DNA from: Amycolatopsis albispora
GTDB taxonomy: Bacteria; Actinomycetota; Actinomycetes; Mycobacteriales; Pseudonocardiaceae
DNA: 64,000 nt
Direction: 5' to 3'
Assembly: GCF_003312875.1 (NCBI RefSeq)
Contig: NZ_CP015163.1
Location: 5,642,001-5,706,000 of the forward strand
The notes below the pieces were generated by a model, which saw only the letters and a program-made list of their open reading frames with translations, made no database searches and had not been told where the DNA came from. Positions 27,519 through 35,571 of the stretch are shown piece by piece. The position numbers were made by a program, and so were the translations under genes. The number at the start of each line of letters is the position of its first letter. Within the stretch, counting starts at the first letter, position 1.

Positions 27519-28777
27519 AAGCATCCGAGCTCCAGGCCGTCCAGCTGGAACGTCTGCAGTGGACACTCGAGCACGCCTACCGCAACGTGCCGCTCTACAC
27601 CAGGAAGTTCGACGAGGCCGGGGTGAAGCCGTCGGACTGCCGATCGCTGGCCGACCTGGCGAAGTTCCCCTGCACCACCAAGCACGACCTGCGGGAGAAC
27701 TACCCGTTCGGCATGTTCGCCGTGCCGCAGGACCAGGTCCGCCGCATCCACGCCTCCAGCGGCACCACCGGCAAGCCCACCGTGGTCGGCTACACCGAGC
27801 GCGACCTCGACACCTGGGCCACCGTGATGGCGCGCTCGATCGAGGCCGCCGGCGGCCGTCCGGGCCACAAGGTGCACGTGGCCTACGGCTACGGCCTGTT
27901 CACCGGCGGGCTCGGCGCGCACTACGGCGCGGAGAAGCTCGGCTGCACGGTGATCCCGGCGTCCGGCGGCATGACCGCGCGCCAGGTGCAGCTGATCACC
28001 GACTTCCGCCCCGAGATCATCATGGTCACCCCGACCTACCTGCTCACCCTGCTCGACGAGTTCGAACGGCAGGGCGTCGACCCGCGGTCCACCTCGCTCA
28101 AGATCGGCATCTTCGGCGCCGAGCCGTGGACCGAGCAGATGCGCGCGGAGATCGAAGAGCGGATGAACATCGACGCCGTGGACATCTACGGGCTGTCCGA
28201 GGTGATGGGCCCCGGCGTCGCGCAGGAGTGCGTGGAGACCAAGGACGGGCTGCACATCTGGGAGGACCACTTCTACCCCGAGGTGATCGACCCGGTCGAC
28301 GAGACCGTGCTCGGTGAGGGCGAACGCGGTGAACTGCTGTTCACTTCGCTGACCAAGGAGGCGCTGCCGATCATCCGGTACCGCACGCGGGACCTCACGC
28401 GGCTGCTGCCGGGCACCGCGCGGCCGGAGTTCCGGCGGATGGAGAAGGTCACCGGGCGCACCGATGACATGATCATCCTGCGCGGGGTCAACCTGTTCCC
28501 CACCCAGATCGAGGAGATCGTGCTGCGTGCCGAGGCGCTGGCCCCGCACTTCCAGCTGGTGCTCACCCGGCCGGAACGGATGGACCACCTCACCGTGCAC
28601 GTGGAGGCGCGGGAGGGGGCTACCGCCGAGCAGCGCGCCGCGGCGGCCGCCGAGCTGGTGCGCGAGGTGAAGGACAGCGTGGGCGTCACCGTCGACGTGT
28701 CGGTGGTCGACCCGGACACCCTGGAGCGTTCGATGGGCAAGATGCGGCGTGTGCTCGACCGGCGAGAGCGGGCATGA
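27515..28777 (+). CDS. paaK: Phenylacetate-CoA ligase PaaK
   Basis: 420 residues starting at the GTG at 27515 that overlaps the paaI stop. Adenylate-forming enzyme: ATP-binding HASSGTTGKPTVVGYT, then YGLSEVMGPGVAQEC, RYRTRDLTRLL and TDDMIILRGVNLFPTQIEE, all PaaK signatures. It makes phenylacetyl-CoA, the substrate of PaaABCE. The stop overlaps the paaR start (ATGA). Confidence 0.96.
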   Translation: MKASELQAVQLERLQWTLEHAYRNVPLYTRKFDEAGVKPSDCRSLADLAKFPCTTKHDLRENYPFGMFAVPQDQVRRIHASSGTTGKPTVVGYTERDLDTWATVMARSIEAAGGRPGHKVHVAYGYGLFTGGLGAHYGAEKLGCTVIPASGGMTARQVQLITDFRPEIIMVTPTYLLTLLDEFERQGVDPRSTSLKIGIFGAEPWTEQMRAEIEERMNIDAVDIYGLSEVMGPGVAQECVETKDGLHIWEDHFYPEVIDPVDETVLGEGERGELLFTSLTKEALPIIRYRTRDLTRLLPGTARPEFRRMEKVTGRTDDMIILRGVNLFPTQIEEIVLRAEALAPHFQLVLTRPERMDHLTVHVEAREGATAEQRAAAAAELVREVKDSVGVTVDVSVVDPDTLERSMGKMRRVLDRRERA

Positions 28778-29373
28778 CCACGGCCAAACCGGGCCGCCGG
28801 GGCAGGCCGGGCTACGACCTGGAGTCGCTGCTCACCGTGGCGGTGAAGCTGTTCAACGAGCGCGGTTACGACGGCACCAGCATGGAGGACCTGTCCAAGA
28901 AGCTGGGCATCACCAAGTCGGCGATCTACCACCACGTGCCGAGCAAGGAGGAGATGCTCCGGCTGGCCGTGGATCGCGCGCTCGACGGGCTGTTCGCGGT
29001 CGCCGACGAGGTGGCCGACGGTGACGGCCCCGCGATCGACCGGTTGGAACGGCTGGTGCGCGGCAGCGTCGCGGTGCTGGTCGAGCGGCTGCCGTTCGTC
29101 ACGCTGCTGCTCCGGGTCCGCGGCAACACGAAGGTGGAGCGCGCCGCGCTGGCCCGCCGCCGCGAGTTCGACCGGATCGTCACCGATCTGGTGAAGGCCG
29201 CCGAGGCCGAGGGTGACGTGCGCCCGGACGTCGATCCGGCGGTGACCAGCAGGCTGCTGTTCGGCATGGTGAACTCGCTGATCGAGTGGTACCGGCCGCG
29301 TGGTGGCGCGTCGGGTGACGAACTCGCGGACGCCATCTGCAAGATCGCTTTCTCCGGCCTGCGCCGGGGATGA
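28774..29373 (+). CDS. paaR: TetR-family regulator, probable PaaR
   Basis: 199 residues. N-terminal HTH: ESLLTVAVKLFNERGYDGTS, then LSKKLGITKSAIYHHVPSKE. A TetR_C ligand domain follows. It overlaps paaK by four bases at the end of the paaI-paaK unit. Its position and the two similar palindromes at the paa promoters make it the likely phenylacetyl-CoA-responsive repressor. The ligand is inferred from the known PaaR family. Confidence 0.82.
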   Translation: MTTAKPGRRGRPGYDLESLLTVAVKLFNERGYDGTSMEDLSKKLGITKSAIYHHVPSKEEMLRLAVDRALDGLFAVADEVADGDGPAIDRLERLVRGSVAVLVERLPFVTLLLRVRGNTKVERAALARRREFDRIVTDLVKAAEAEGDVRPDVDPAVTSRLLFGMVNSLIEWYRPRGGASGDELADAICKIAFSGLRRG

Positions 29374-29380
29374 TGTCCGG

Positions 29381-31240
29381 GTGGAGATAGCCGCCCAGCT
29401 CGTCGGGCTCATCGTGGCCGTGCTCGTGGTGACCGCGATCGCGCGCCGGTTCGACTGGTCCGAGCCGCTGTGCCTGGTGCTCGCCGGGGTCGGCGCGTCC
29501 TTCGTGCCCGGGGTGCCCGAGTACGAACTGCATCCCGAAGTGGTGCTGCTCGGGCTGCTGCCCCCGCTGCTCTACGCCACCGCGATCCGCACGTCGCTGG
29601 TCGACATCCGGCGCAACCGCGGGCCGATCGGGCTGCTGTCGGTCGGGCTGGTGGCGTTCACCACGATCGGCGTCGGCCTGGTCACCTGGCTGGTCATTCC
29701 CGGGCTGCCGCTGGCCGCCGGGCTGGCGCTGGGCGCGGTGGTCGCGCCGCCGGACGCGGTCGCCGCCACGGCCGTCGCGCGCCGGGTCGGCATGCCACGC
29801 CGGATCGTGCGCATCCTCGAGGGCGAAAGCCTGCTCAACGACGCGTCGGCGCTGGTCGCGCTGCGCACCGCGATCGCCGCCATCGCCGGTTCGGTGTCCC
29901 TGCTCGAGGTCGGCGGCGACTTCCTGCTCGCGGCCGGTGGTGGCGTGCTGGTCGGCCTGGTCGCCGGGAAGATCGCCTACCTGCTGCGGGCGCGGATGGA
30001 AGACCCCGTGCTGGACACCGCGACCTCGCTGGTGGTCCCGTTCGCCGCGTACCTGGCCGCCGAGGAGGTCCACGGCTCCGGCGTGCTGGCCGTGGTGATC
30101 GCCGGGCTGATGATGGGCAACCACGAGCCACGCATGCTGTCGGGCTCGTCGCGGCTGGCGAACCGGCTGAACTGGCGGACCGTGCAGTTCCTGCTGGAGA
30201 ACCTGGTCTTCCTGCTGATCGGGCTGCAACTGCGGCGCATCCTGGACGAGGCGGGCCGCTCCGAGCTGGGCATCGGCGCGCTGGCCGGGGTGTGCGCGGC
30301 GGTGCTCGCGGCCACCGTGCTGACCCGGATCGCCTGGATGTTCGGCATCGGCACCATCCGCCGGCTTCTGCGGGGAAAAGCCTGGCCGTGGTCGTACTCG
30401 GCGGTGATTTCCTGGGCTGGCATGCGGGGTGTGGTCACCCTGGCCGCCGCGTTCGTGCTGCCCGCCGACACCCCGCACCGGCCGGTGCTGGTGCTCGCCG
30501 CGTTTGTGGTGGTGGCCGGCACGCTGCTGCTCCAGGGCATGACCCTGCCGAGGCTGGTCCGGTGGCTCGGCCTGCCGCCGCCCGATCCCGCCGAGGACGC
30601 GCTCCAGGAGGCGGCGCTGCTGCACGACATGACCCGCGCCGCGCTCGACGAGCTGGACCGGGTGCGCCGCGAGGAGGACCCGCCGGAGGTGGTCGAGCGG
30701 CTGCGCGACCGGCTGAGCCACCGCTCGGATTCGGCGTGGGAGCAGCTCGGCCGCCAGAGCGAGCTGACCGAGACACCGAGTGACGTCTACACCCGCCTGC
30801 GCCGCGAAATGCTGGAGGCCGAGCGCCGGGTGCTGCTCGAAGCGCGCTCGTCCGGACGGGTGGACGACGATGTACTGCGGCGCGTGCTCGAAGCGCTCGA
30901 CATCGAGGAGTCCATGCTCACCGAGCCGGAGGACGTCGACCTCGACGACGAGCGCGAGCTGAGCACCCCCGCCGCCACCGCGGGCAGCTGCAAGCACCTG
31001 GCGAAGGCACCCGCGGACACCGAGCCGGAAACCCCGGACGGCTGCGCCGAGTGCCTGCGCGACGGCTCTTCGTGGGTGCACCTGCGCCTGTGCCTGGCGT
31101 GCGGTCACGTCGGCTGCTGCGACTCGTCACCCGGCAAGCACGCGAGCGCCCACTTCCACGACACGCGGCACCCGGTCATGCGCAGCTTCGAGCCCGGCGA
31201 GAGTTGGCGCTGGTGCTTCGTCGACGCGAACCTGGGCTAG
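29381..31240 (+). CDS. Na+/H+ antiporter (CPA1) fused to a UBP-type zinc finger
   Basis: 619 residues from the GTG at 29381, eight bases after the paaR stop. Residues 1 to about 400 hold some 12 membrane segments of the NhaP/NHE type. They include GAVVAPPDAVAATAVARRVG and ILEGESLLNDASALVALRTA with the ion-binding Asp, and AVISWAGMRGVVTLAAAF. A charged cytoplasmic helical region (about 405-520) follows. The last ~80 residues are a ubiquitin-protease-type zinc finger: CKHL, CAECLRDGSSWVHLRLCLACG, GCCDSS and HFHDTRHPVMRS. It probably exports sodium; the zinc finger may serve regulation. Confidence 0.9.
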   Translation: MEIAAQLVGLIVAVLVVTAIARRFDWSEPLCLVLAGVGASFVPGVPEYELHPEVVLLGLLPPLLYATAIRTSLVDIRRNRGPIGLLSVGLVAFTTIGVGLVTWLVIPGLPLAAGLALGAVVAPPDAVAATAVARRVGMPRRIVRILEGESLLNDASALVALRTAIAAIAGSVSLLEVGGDFLLAAGGGVLVGLVAGKIAYLLRARMEDPVLDTATSLVVPFAAYLAAEEVHGSGVLAVVIAGLMMGNHEPRMLSGSSRLANRLNWRTVQFLLENLVFLLIGLQLRRILDEAGRSELGIGALAGVCAAVLAATVLTRIAWMFGIGTIRRLLRGKAWPWSYSAVISWAGMRGVVTLAAAFVLPADTPHRPVLVLAAFVVVAGTLLLQGMTLPRLVRWLGLPPPDPAEDALQEAALLHDMTRAALDELDRVRREEDPPEVVERLRDRLSHRSDSAWEQLGRQSELTETPSDVYTRLRREMLEAERRVLLEARSSGRVDDDVLRRVLEALDIEESMLTEPEDVDLDDERELSTPAATAGSCKHLAKAPADTEPETPDGCAECLRDGSSWVHLRLCLACGHVGCCDSSPGKHASAHFHDTRHPVMRSFEPGESWRWCFVDANLG

Positions 31241-31241
31241 C

Positions 31242-31266
31242 TAGGCTGGACGCGGTGAAATCATGA
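31242..31266 (+). promoter_or_regulatory. Leaderless-type promoter with a 3-codon minicistron
   Basis: A TAGGCT box (31242-31247) is followed after seven bases by GTG AAA TCA TGA (31255-31266). The TGA overlaps the ATG of the next gene at 31263 in the ATGA manner. No ribosome site precedes the larger gene, so its translation may depend on ribosomes finishing the M-K-S minicistron. Confidence 0.4.
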
Positions 31267-31628
31267 TCAATGGCCTCGCGACCGCGCTCATCATCGCCAC
31301 CCTCGTGGGTGCGGTGTGGGTGCTGGTGCACGTGCTGCGCAACCGCCCGCCGAACCGGCCGCTCTACGGCGCCCTCGCGGTGCTCGAACTGGGACTGCTG
31401 GTGCAGTCCGTCGCCGGGATCGTCAACTTCGCGAACACCGACCGGCCGGTCAACGGCCCGGAGTTCATCGCCTATCTGGCCGGCATCCTGGTGATCCTGC
31501 CGATCGCGGTGCTGTGGTCGATGGCCGAGCGCACCCGGTGGGGCACCGGTGTGCTGCTCGTGGCCTGCCTGGTGCTGCCGGTGATGATCGTGCGGATGCA
31601 GCAGATCTGGGAGTTGCGTGGTGCCTGA
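31263..31628 (+). CDS. Small membrane protein, unknown function
   Basis: 121 residues with four hydrophobic segments: about 4-24, 34-57, 67-85 and 92-110. No recognised family motif. It overlaps the following membrane-protein gene by several bases, so the two are probably made together. Confidence 0.6.
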   Translation: MINGLATALIIATLVGAVWVLVHVLRNRPPNRPLYGALAVLELGLLVQSVAGIVNFANTDRPVNGPEFIAYLAGILVILPIAVLWSMAERTRWGTGVLLVACLVLPVMIVRMQQIWELRGA

Positions 31629-32022
31629 GACCAAGCCCACCACCAGCACCGGGCCCGGCCGGGTGCTGGTGGCGGTGTACGCGATCTTCGCCATCGGCGC
31701 GACCTCGCGCTCGGCCGTGCAGATCGCCACCAGGTTCGACGAGGCCCCGCTGGCCTACTCGCTTTCGGCGGTGGCCGCGGTGGTGTACATCCTGGCCACC
31801 TTCGGCCTGGCCAGGGGCAACCGCGGCGGGCGCCGGGTGGCCACCGCGTCGTGCCTGTTCGAGCTGGCCGGGGTGCTGGCGATCGGCACGTTCAGCCTGG
31901 TCGACCCGGCCGCCTTCCCGCACGCCACGGTGTGGTCCGCCTACGGGAAGGGCTACCTGTTCATCCCGCTGGTGCTGCCCGTGCTCGGGCTGCTCTGGAT
32001 CCGCCGGACCCGCGCCCGCTAG
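31618..32022 (+). CDS. Small membrane protein, unknown function
   Basis: 134 residues, or 133 if the adjacent GTG at 31621 is used. Four hydrophobic segments, about 15-33, 48-65, 76-96 and 108-127. It is coupled to the preceding gene. Its TAG stop shares CTAG with the stop of a small leftward reading frame at 32019. I do not recognise the family. Confidence 0.6.
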   Translation: MVPETKPTTSTGPGRVLVAVYAIFAIGATSRSAVQIATRFDEAPLAYSLSAVAAVVYILATFGLARGNRGGRRVATASCLFELAGVLAIGTFSLVDPAAFPHATVWSAYGKGYLFIPLVLPVLGLLWIRRTRAR

Positions 32023-32189
32023 CGCTGGTTCTCGCGGCCGGGGTTCCGCTGGTCGGTGTCGGTGGTTCTCGGCTGCTCGGCGGTGCTCTGCTGCGGCCGC
32101 GGCTGCTGGCCCACCTCGTGGTGGTGCGTTTCCGCGACCTCGAAGTCATGCCGGCACCGGCGGCCGAACCGCCGGGCTCCGCCCGTCAT
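32019..32189 (-). CDS. Possible small His/Gln/Arg-rich protein
   Basis: 56 codons: MTGGARRFGRRCRHDFEVAE, then a His-rich run and a polar Gln/Arg/Thr tail. The ATG at 32189 overlaps the stop of a 12-codon leader frame (ATGA) that has a perfect ribosome site. No homologue is recognised. Its stop overlaps the stop of the convergent gene within a CTAG. The composition is low complexity, so it may not be a real gene. Confidence 0.35.
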   Translation of the reverse strand: MTGGARRFGRRCRHDFEVAETHHHEVGQQPRPQQSTAEQPRTTDTDQRNPGRENQR

Positions 32190-32224
32190 GACCGCCGTCC
32201 CTCTTCCCAGGTGACCGTCCTCAT
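32186..32224 (-). CDS. Possible 12-residue leader peptide
   Basis: The frame MRTVTWEEGRRS starts at 32224 behind AAGGAGG four bases upstream, a much better ribosome site than most genes here have. It ends in a four-base overlap with the start of the 56-codon frame. The pattern is that of translational coupling. The 124 bases up to the CoA-binding gene show nothing else. Confidence 0.35.
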   Translation of the reverse strand: MRTVTWEEGRRS

Positions 32225-32348
32225 GACGCCTCCTTAGCCGCGCCGATTTTACGCCCGGGACGCCCGTTCGCGCGCGGTCGTTTCGGGGCCGGGAATCGGC
32301 GGCGCGGCCAGGCGGTTGAACCGGACAGGAACCCACCGGAGGCAAACC

Positions 32349-32756
32349 ATGATCGAACTGGCCGAGCGGCTGCTCGCCGAGCACCGCACCATCGCCGTGG
32401 TCGGGCTGAGCACGAACCCGGAAAAGGCCGCGCATTCGGTGCCCGCCGCGATGCAAGCCGCCGGGTTCCGCGTGCTCGGGGTGCACCCGAGCGCGGACAC
32501 CCTGCTCGGCGAGCCCGCCTACCGCAAGCTGGCCGAGATCCCCGAGCCGATCGACATCGTGAACGTGTTCCGCCCGGCCGCCGAGGCACCGGAGATCGCC
32601 CGGCAGGCGGTGGCCGTCGGCGCCAAGGCGCTGTGGCTGCAGCAGGACATCGTCTCGCCCGAAGCACGCCGGATCGCCGAAGAGGGCGGGCTGGACTACG
32701 TCGAGGACCAGTGCATGGCCGTGGTCCGCGCCCTCTCCGGCGCCCGGAAGAACTAG
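32349..32756 (+). CDS. CoA-binding protein (YccU-like)
   Basis: 135 residues, a single Rossmann-type CoA-binding domain: TIAVVGLSTNPEKAAHSVPA, GFRVLGVHPSADTLLGEPAY, EPIDIVNVFRPAAEAP and ALWLQQDIVSPEA. The start is the ATG at 32349 with GGAGG eight bases upstream. Relatives resemble the N-terminal domain of succinyl-CoA synthetase alpha chain, but their role is not established. It converges with the anti-sigma gene, 11 bases apart. Confidence 0.85.
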   Translation: MIELAERLLAEHRTIAVVGLSTNPEKAAHSVPAAMQAAGFRVLGVHPSADTLLGEPAYRKLAEIPEPIDIVNVFRPAAEAPEIARQAVAVGAKALWLQQDIVSPEARRIAEEGGLDYVEDQCMAVVRALSGARKN

Positions 32757-32767
32757 CGCCGCCCCGG

Positions 32768-33478
32768 CTAGGCGACCCGCTTCGCCGCCGGTGGCTGGTG
32801 GCGGTCGGTGCGGGGGCGGCGCTTCGGGCGGGACGGCTCGGCGTCCGCGCTGGCGACGAACGTGTCGGCGTCCTCGTGCACGTGGCTGCCCGGTTCCGGC
32901 GCCCGCCACCGGCCGAAGCCGAGCAGGATGGTGCACAGCACGCCGAGCAGCAGCGGCACGTGCCCGCTCAGCCGGTACCAGCCGACCTGCCCGCCCAGAA
33001 CGTCCACAATGGACAGAAACACCAGCACCCCGGCGAAGCTGAGCAGCAGCGGCAGCTGCGTCCGCGCGCGGTACGGCCGCGCGGCCACGAACAGCAGCCC
33101 GACCGCGATGGCGAAGTTGAACGCGGCGGTCTCGTGCTGCAGGTGACCGCCGTGCGCGGCGCCGGTGATGCCCGGCATCGGCATCAGCAGCTGCGAAACC
33201 ACCACCGAGAACTGGCACACGGCGACCAGCACCAGCGCCCACCGCAGCCGGTCCACGCCCGGTTTCGCGGCCACCCTGGCGTACACCCGGTCCGGCACCA
33301 CCGGCGGCTCCCCCACCGGCGCCAGCCGGGCCAGCCTGGTGATCCCCGCCGCCGCCTCCTGCCAGGCGGCGCAGTCGGCGCAGCCCTCGACGTGCGCCTC
33401 CAGCTCGGCCACCGGCACGCCAGGGTCCTCACCGTCCAGCGTCGCCGAAATCCCCTCGCGAACGGTCGAACACTCCAT
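32768..33478 (-). CDS. Membrane anti-sigma factor with zinc-binding domain
   Basis: 236 residues. The N-terminal ~40 residues are a ZAS/zf-HC2 domain with the H-x3-C-x2-C motif in HVEGCADCAAW and a conserved Cys at position 3. Six hydrophobic segments follow between about 80 and 195, and then a basic C-terminal tail. It is divergent from an ECF sigma factor gene. By family rule it should hold that sigma factor at the membrane until a redox or envelope signal is received. Confidence 0.85.
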   Translation of the reverse strand: MECSTVREGISATLDGEDPGVPVAELEAHVEGCADCAAWQEAAAGITRLARLAPVGEPPVVPDRVYARVAAKPGVDRLRWALVLVAVCQFSVVVSQLLMPMPGITGAAHGGHLQHETAAFNFAIAVGLLFVAARPYRARTQLPLLLSFAGVLVFLSIVDVLGGQVGWYRLSGHVPLLLGVLCTILLGFGRWRAPEPGSHVHEDADTFVASADAEPSRPKRRPRTDRHQPPAAKRVA

Positions 33479-33568
33479 GGCTGTTCAGTCGTCGGCCGGT
33501 CCGGGAAAGTTCCCGCATCCCGGCGAGTGTTGGCAAAACGGTTACCCCACCGCATAGGGTGATCCCTT
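33479..33568. promoter_or_regulatory. Divergent promoter region of the sigma/anti-sigma pair
   Basis: A palindrome GGGAAAGTTCCC (33502-33513) gives GGGAAC on the minus strand, the type of -35 element used by ECF sigma factors, with a CGAC about 16 bases on. For the sigma gene a TAGGGT box (33555-33560) lies eight bases before the GTG, which has no ribosome site. Self-activation by the sigma factor is plausible but not shown. Confidence 0.4.
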
Positions 33569-34123
33569 GTGGATGACGACGAGATCACCCGCCACGCGTT
33601 CCGCGCGGCGGGCGGCGACCGGCGCGCCGCCGAGCAGTTCGTCGCCGCCACCCGCCACCAGCTGCACCGCCTGCTGAGCTACCTGTCCGATCCCGGCTCG
33701 GCCGAGGACCTGGTGCAGGAGACCTATCTGCGTGCCTTCGCCGCGCTGCCGCGGTTCGCCGGCCGCTCCCCCGCGCGGATGTGGCTGCTGGCCATCGCGA
33801 AGCGGGTCGCCGCCGACCACCTGCGCGGAAACCGCCGCCGCCCGCGCACCACGCCGCTCGAGGACACCGCGGCCGAGACGGTGAACACGCCGGACCACGG
33901 CAGGCTGGTGGTGCTCCAGCAGCTGATCGGCAAGCTGGACGAGGACCGGCGCGAGGCGTTCGTGCTCACCCAGATCAGCGGGCTGTCCTACGCCGAGGCG
34001 GCCGAGATCTGCGAGTGCGCGGTCGGCACCATCCGGTCCAGGGTGTTCCGCGCCAGGGACGAGCTCACCGCGGCGCTGGCCCAGGGTGACGGCGGCCGTC
34101 GATCGGCGACCACCGGCTGGTGA
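33569..34123 (+). CDS. ECF-family RNA polymerase sigma factor
   Basis: 184 residues. Region 2 contains LLSYLSDPGSAEDLVQETYL, then AFAALPRFAGRSPARMWLL. Region 4 is REAFVLTQISGLSYAEAAEI with the HTH continuing CECAVGTIRSRVFRARDEL. It has the length and spacing of SigC/SigK-like ECF factors with no extra domain. The divergent gene encodes its probable membrane anti-sigma factor. Target genes are unknown. Confidence 0.92.
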   Translation: MDDDEITRHAFRAAGGDRRAAEQFVAATRHQLHRLLSYLSDPGSAEDLVQETYLRAFAALPRFAGRSPARMWLLAIAKRVAADHLRGNRRRPRTTPLEDTAAETVNTPDHGRLVVLQQLIGKLDEDRREAFVLTQISGLSYAEAAEICECAVGTIRSRVFRARDELTAALAQGDGGRRSATTGW

Positions 34124-34150
34124 CCCGGGGTGATGTTGCGTTCACCCACA

Positions 34151-34194
34151 TGTGGACAACCCCTGTGGACAACTCCCGATCAGGGTGTGCACAA
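34151..34194. other. Cluster of DnaA-box sequences
   Basis: Two exact copies of TGTGGACAA (the reverse complement of the TTGTCCACA DnaA box) lie at 34151-34159 and 34164-34172. A one-mismatch copy, TGTGCACAA, is at 34186-34194. The cluster lies between the sigma factor stop and the 3' end of the P-loop protein gene. No dnaA or dnaN gene is nearby, so this is not the usual oriC; a DnaA-binding or titration site is possible. Confidence 0.5.
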
Positions 34195-34734
34195 CACCAC
34201 CGGGGTGTCCAGCGGCGGCCGTTCCAGCACCTGCACGGTGTGCCAGCCACGCGGCGGGCGCCCGTCCGCCAGCCCGCGTTCCACCCTCGCCGCCCGCCGC
34301 ACGTGCCGGATGAACGAGCTTTCGGCCAGCACCCGCCCGCGCGCCCGCTGACCGGCTGCGGCCTCACCCGGGGTGGTGTGCACCCACAGCAGGTGGCGGC
34401 TGCGCCCGGCGAGCACGGCCATCACGATCAGCAGCGCACGCGTGGTCGCCCTGGTGGCTGGCTCGTGGGCCACCACCCCGCGGCCGCGGCGCAGGGCGAA
34501 CAGGAAGATCCGCGAGCGGTGCCCGAGGTGCACCAGCGGCCGGTACCAGCGGTAGCGCACCCACGACGGCAGCACCGCGCTGAACCAGGCGCGGACCTGG
34601 TCGGAGTCGAGCAGCGCGGCCCCCGCCTCGTTCTCCGCGCGGGCCAGCAGCGTGCTCTTGCCGGCCCCGGGAATGCCGGCGACCACCACCAGCCCGCGAA
34701 CCGGCACCGGCAGTTCCACCTTCGCCCGGCACAT
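34180..34734 (-). CDS. P-loop NTPase/kinase-like protein
   Basis: 184 residues from the ATG at 34734; an upstream GTG/ATG choice could add up to 37. Walker A is VVVAGIPGAGKSTLLARAE (about 14-32). LLDSDQVRAWF follows, as in small-molecule or zeta-toxin-like kinases. A basic segment RYRWYRPLVHLGHRSRIFLF and GRVLAESSFIRHVRRAARVE lie further on. It resembles the AAA_33 family of kinases. The substrate is unknown. It ends inside the DnaA-box cluster. Confidence 0.7.
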   Translation of the reverse strand: MCRAKVELPVPVRGLVVVAGIPGAGKSTLLARAENEAGAALLDSDQVRAWFSAVLPSWVRYRWYRPLVHLGHRSRIFLFALRRGRGVVAHEPATRATTRALLIVMAVLAGRSRHLLWVHTTPGEAAAGQRARGRVLAESSFIRHVRRAARVERGLADGRPPRGWHTVQVLERPPLDTPVVLCTP

Positions 34735-34898
34735 GCGCGGGCAACGAGCCGCCTGCCCGGATCGTTCCGTACGCCCGTCTCCGTCCACGCGGAAAGTTTC
34801 CACCAAGCGTCGTGAACCGGTTACGCACCGGCGACCGAGGTGCAATGCGGATCGGTCACCGTCACAGGGCCCATTACCGTCCCCACCTGGAGGTTCCT

Positions 34899-35537
34899 GT
34901 GCCTCGCTGGACCGTTTCCGCCGTCGCGGCCGTGTTGTTCGCCAGCACCCTCACCGTGACGATCACCACCCCGGCCGGTGCCACCCCGCCGAACATCCCG
35001 AGCAAGTCCACCGCGCAGTCGGAGCTGAACTCGCTGACCGTCGCCGCCGAAGGCAGCCTTTCGGGTTACTCGCGCGACCTGTTCCCGCACTGGTCCACCG
35101 TGTCCGGCAGCTGCAACACGCGGGAAACGGTGCTCAAGCGGGACGGCCGGAACGTGGTCCAGGACTCGTCCTGCGCCGCGGTCTCGGGCAGCTGGTACAG
35201 CCCGTACGACGGCGCCACCTGGAGCAACGCGGCCGATGTGGACATCGACCACATCGTGCCGCTGGCCGAGGCGTGGCGCTCCGGGGCCAGCTCGTGGACC
35301 ACGAGCAAGCGCCAGCAGTTCGCGAACGACCTCACGCGGCCGCAGCTGATCGCCGTCACCGACAACGTCAACCAGGCCAAGGGCGACCAGGACCCGGCTT
35401 CGTGGCAGCCTTCGGTGTCCTCGTACCGCTGCACCTACGCGAAGATGTGGATCCGGTCCAAGCACTACTGGGGCCTGCGCGCGCAGTCCGCGGAAAAGAG
35501 CGCGCTCCAGTCCATGTTGAACACCTGCAGCTCGTAG
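34899..35537 (+). CDS. Secreted HNH/DUF1524-family nuclease
   Basis: 212 residues from the GTG at 34899, chosen for its TGGAGG site. An N-terminal Sec signal (AVAAVLFASTLTVTITTPAGA, split after about residue 28) is followed by a domain with GYSRDLFPHWSTVSGSCNTR, the nuclease core DVDIDHIVPLAEAW, RPQLIAVTDNVNQAKGDQ and the closing KSALQSMLNTC. Four cysteines probably form disulphides. It is a clear paralogue of the lipoprotein at 39563-40174. It is an exported nuclease for nutrient use or competition, by family. Confidence 0.88.
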   Translation: MPRWTVSAVAAVLFASTLTVTITTPAGATPPNIPSKSTAQSELNSLTVAAEGSLSGYSRDLFPHWSTVSGSCNTRETVLKRDGRNVVQDSSCAAVSGSWYSPYDGATWSNAADVDIDHIVPLAEAWRSGASSWTTSKRQQFANDLTRPQLIAVTDNVNQAKGDQDPASWQPSVSSYRCTYAKMWIRSKHYWGLRAQSAEKSALQSMLNTCSS

Positions 35538-35545
35538 GCGATACC

Positions 35546-35571
35546 GGGAGGTCGCCACTCAGCGACCTCCC
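35546..35571 (+). terminator. Terminator after the secreted nuclease gene
   Basis: The exact 10-bp arms GGGAGGTCGC and GCGACCTCCC have a 6-base loop, eight bases past the stop. A second perfect stem, TTTCGGC/GCCGAAA (35575-35591), follows at once. Confidence 0.85.

Noticed and set aside
34151..34194. Replication origin
   Set aside because: Only three boxes, no dnaA/dnaN neighbours and no AT-rich stretch; a non-origin DnaA site is more likely.
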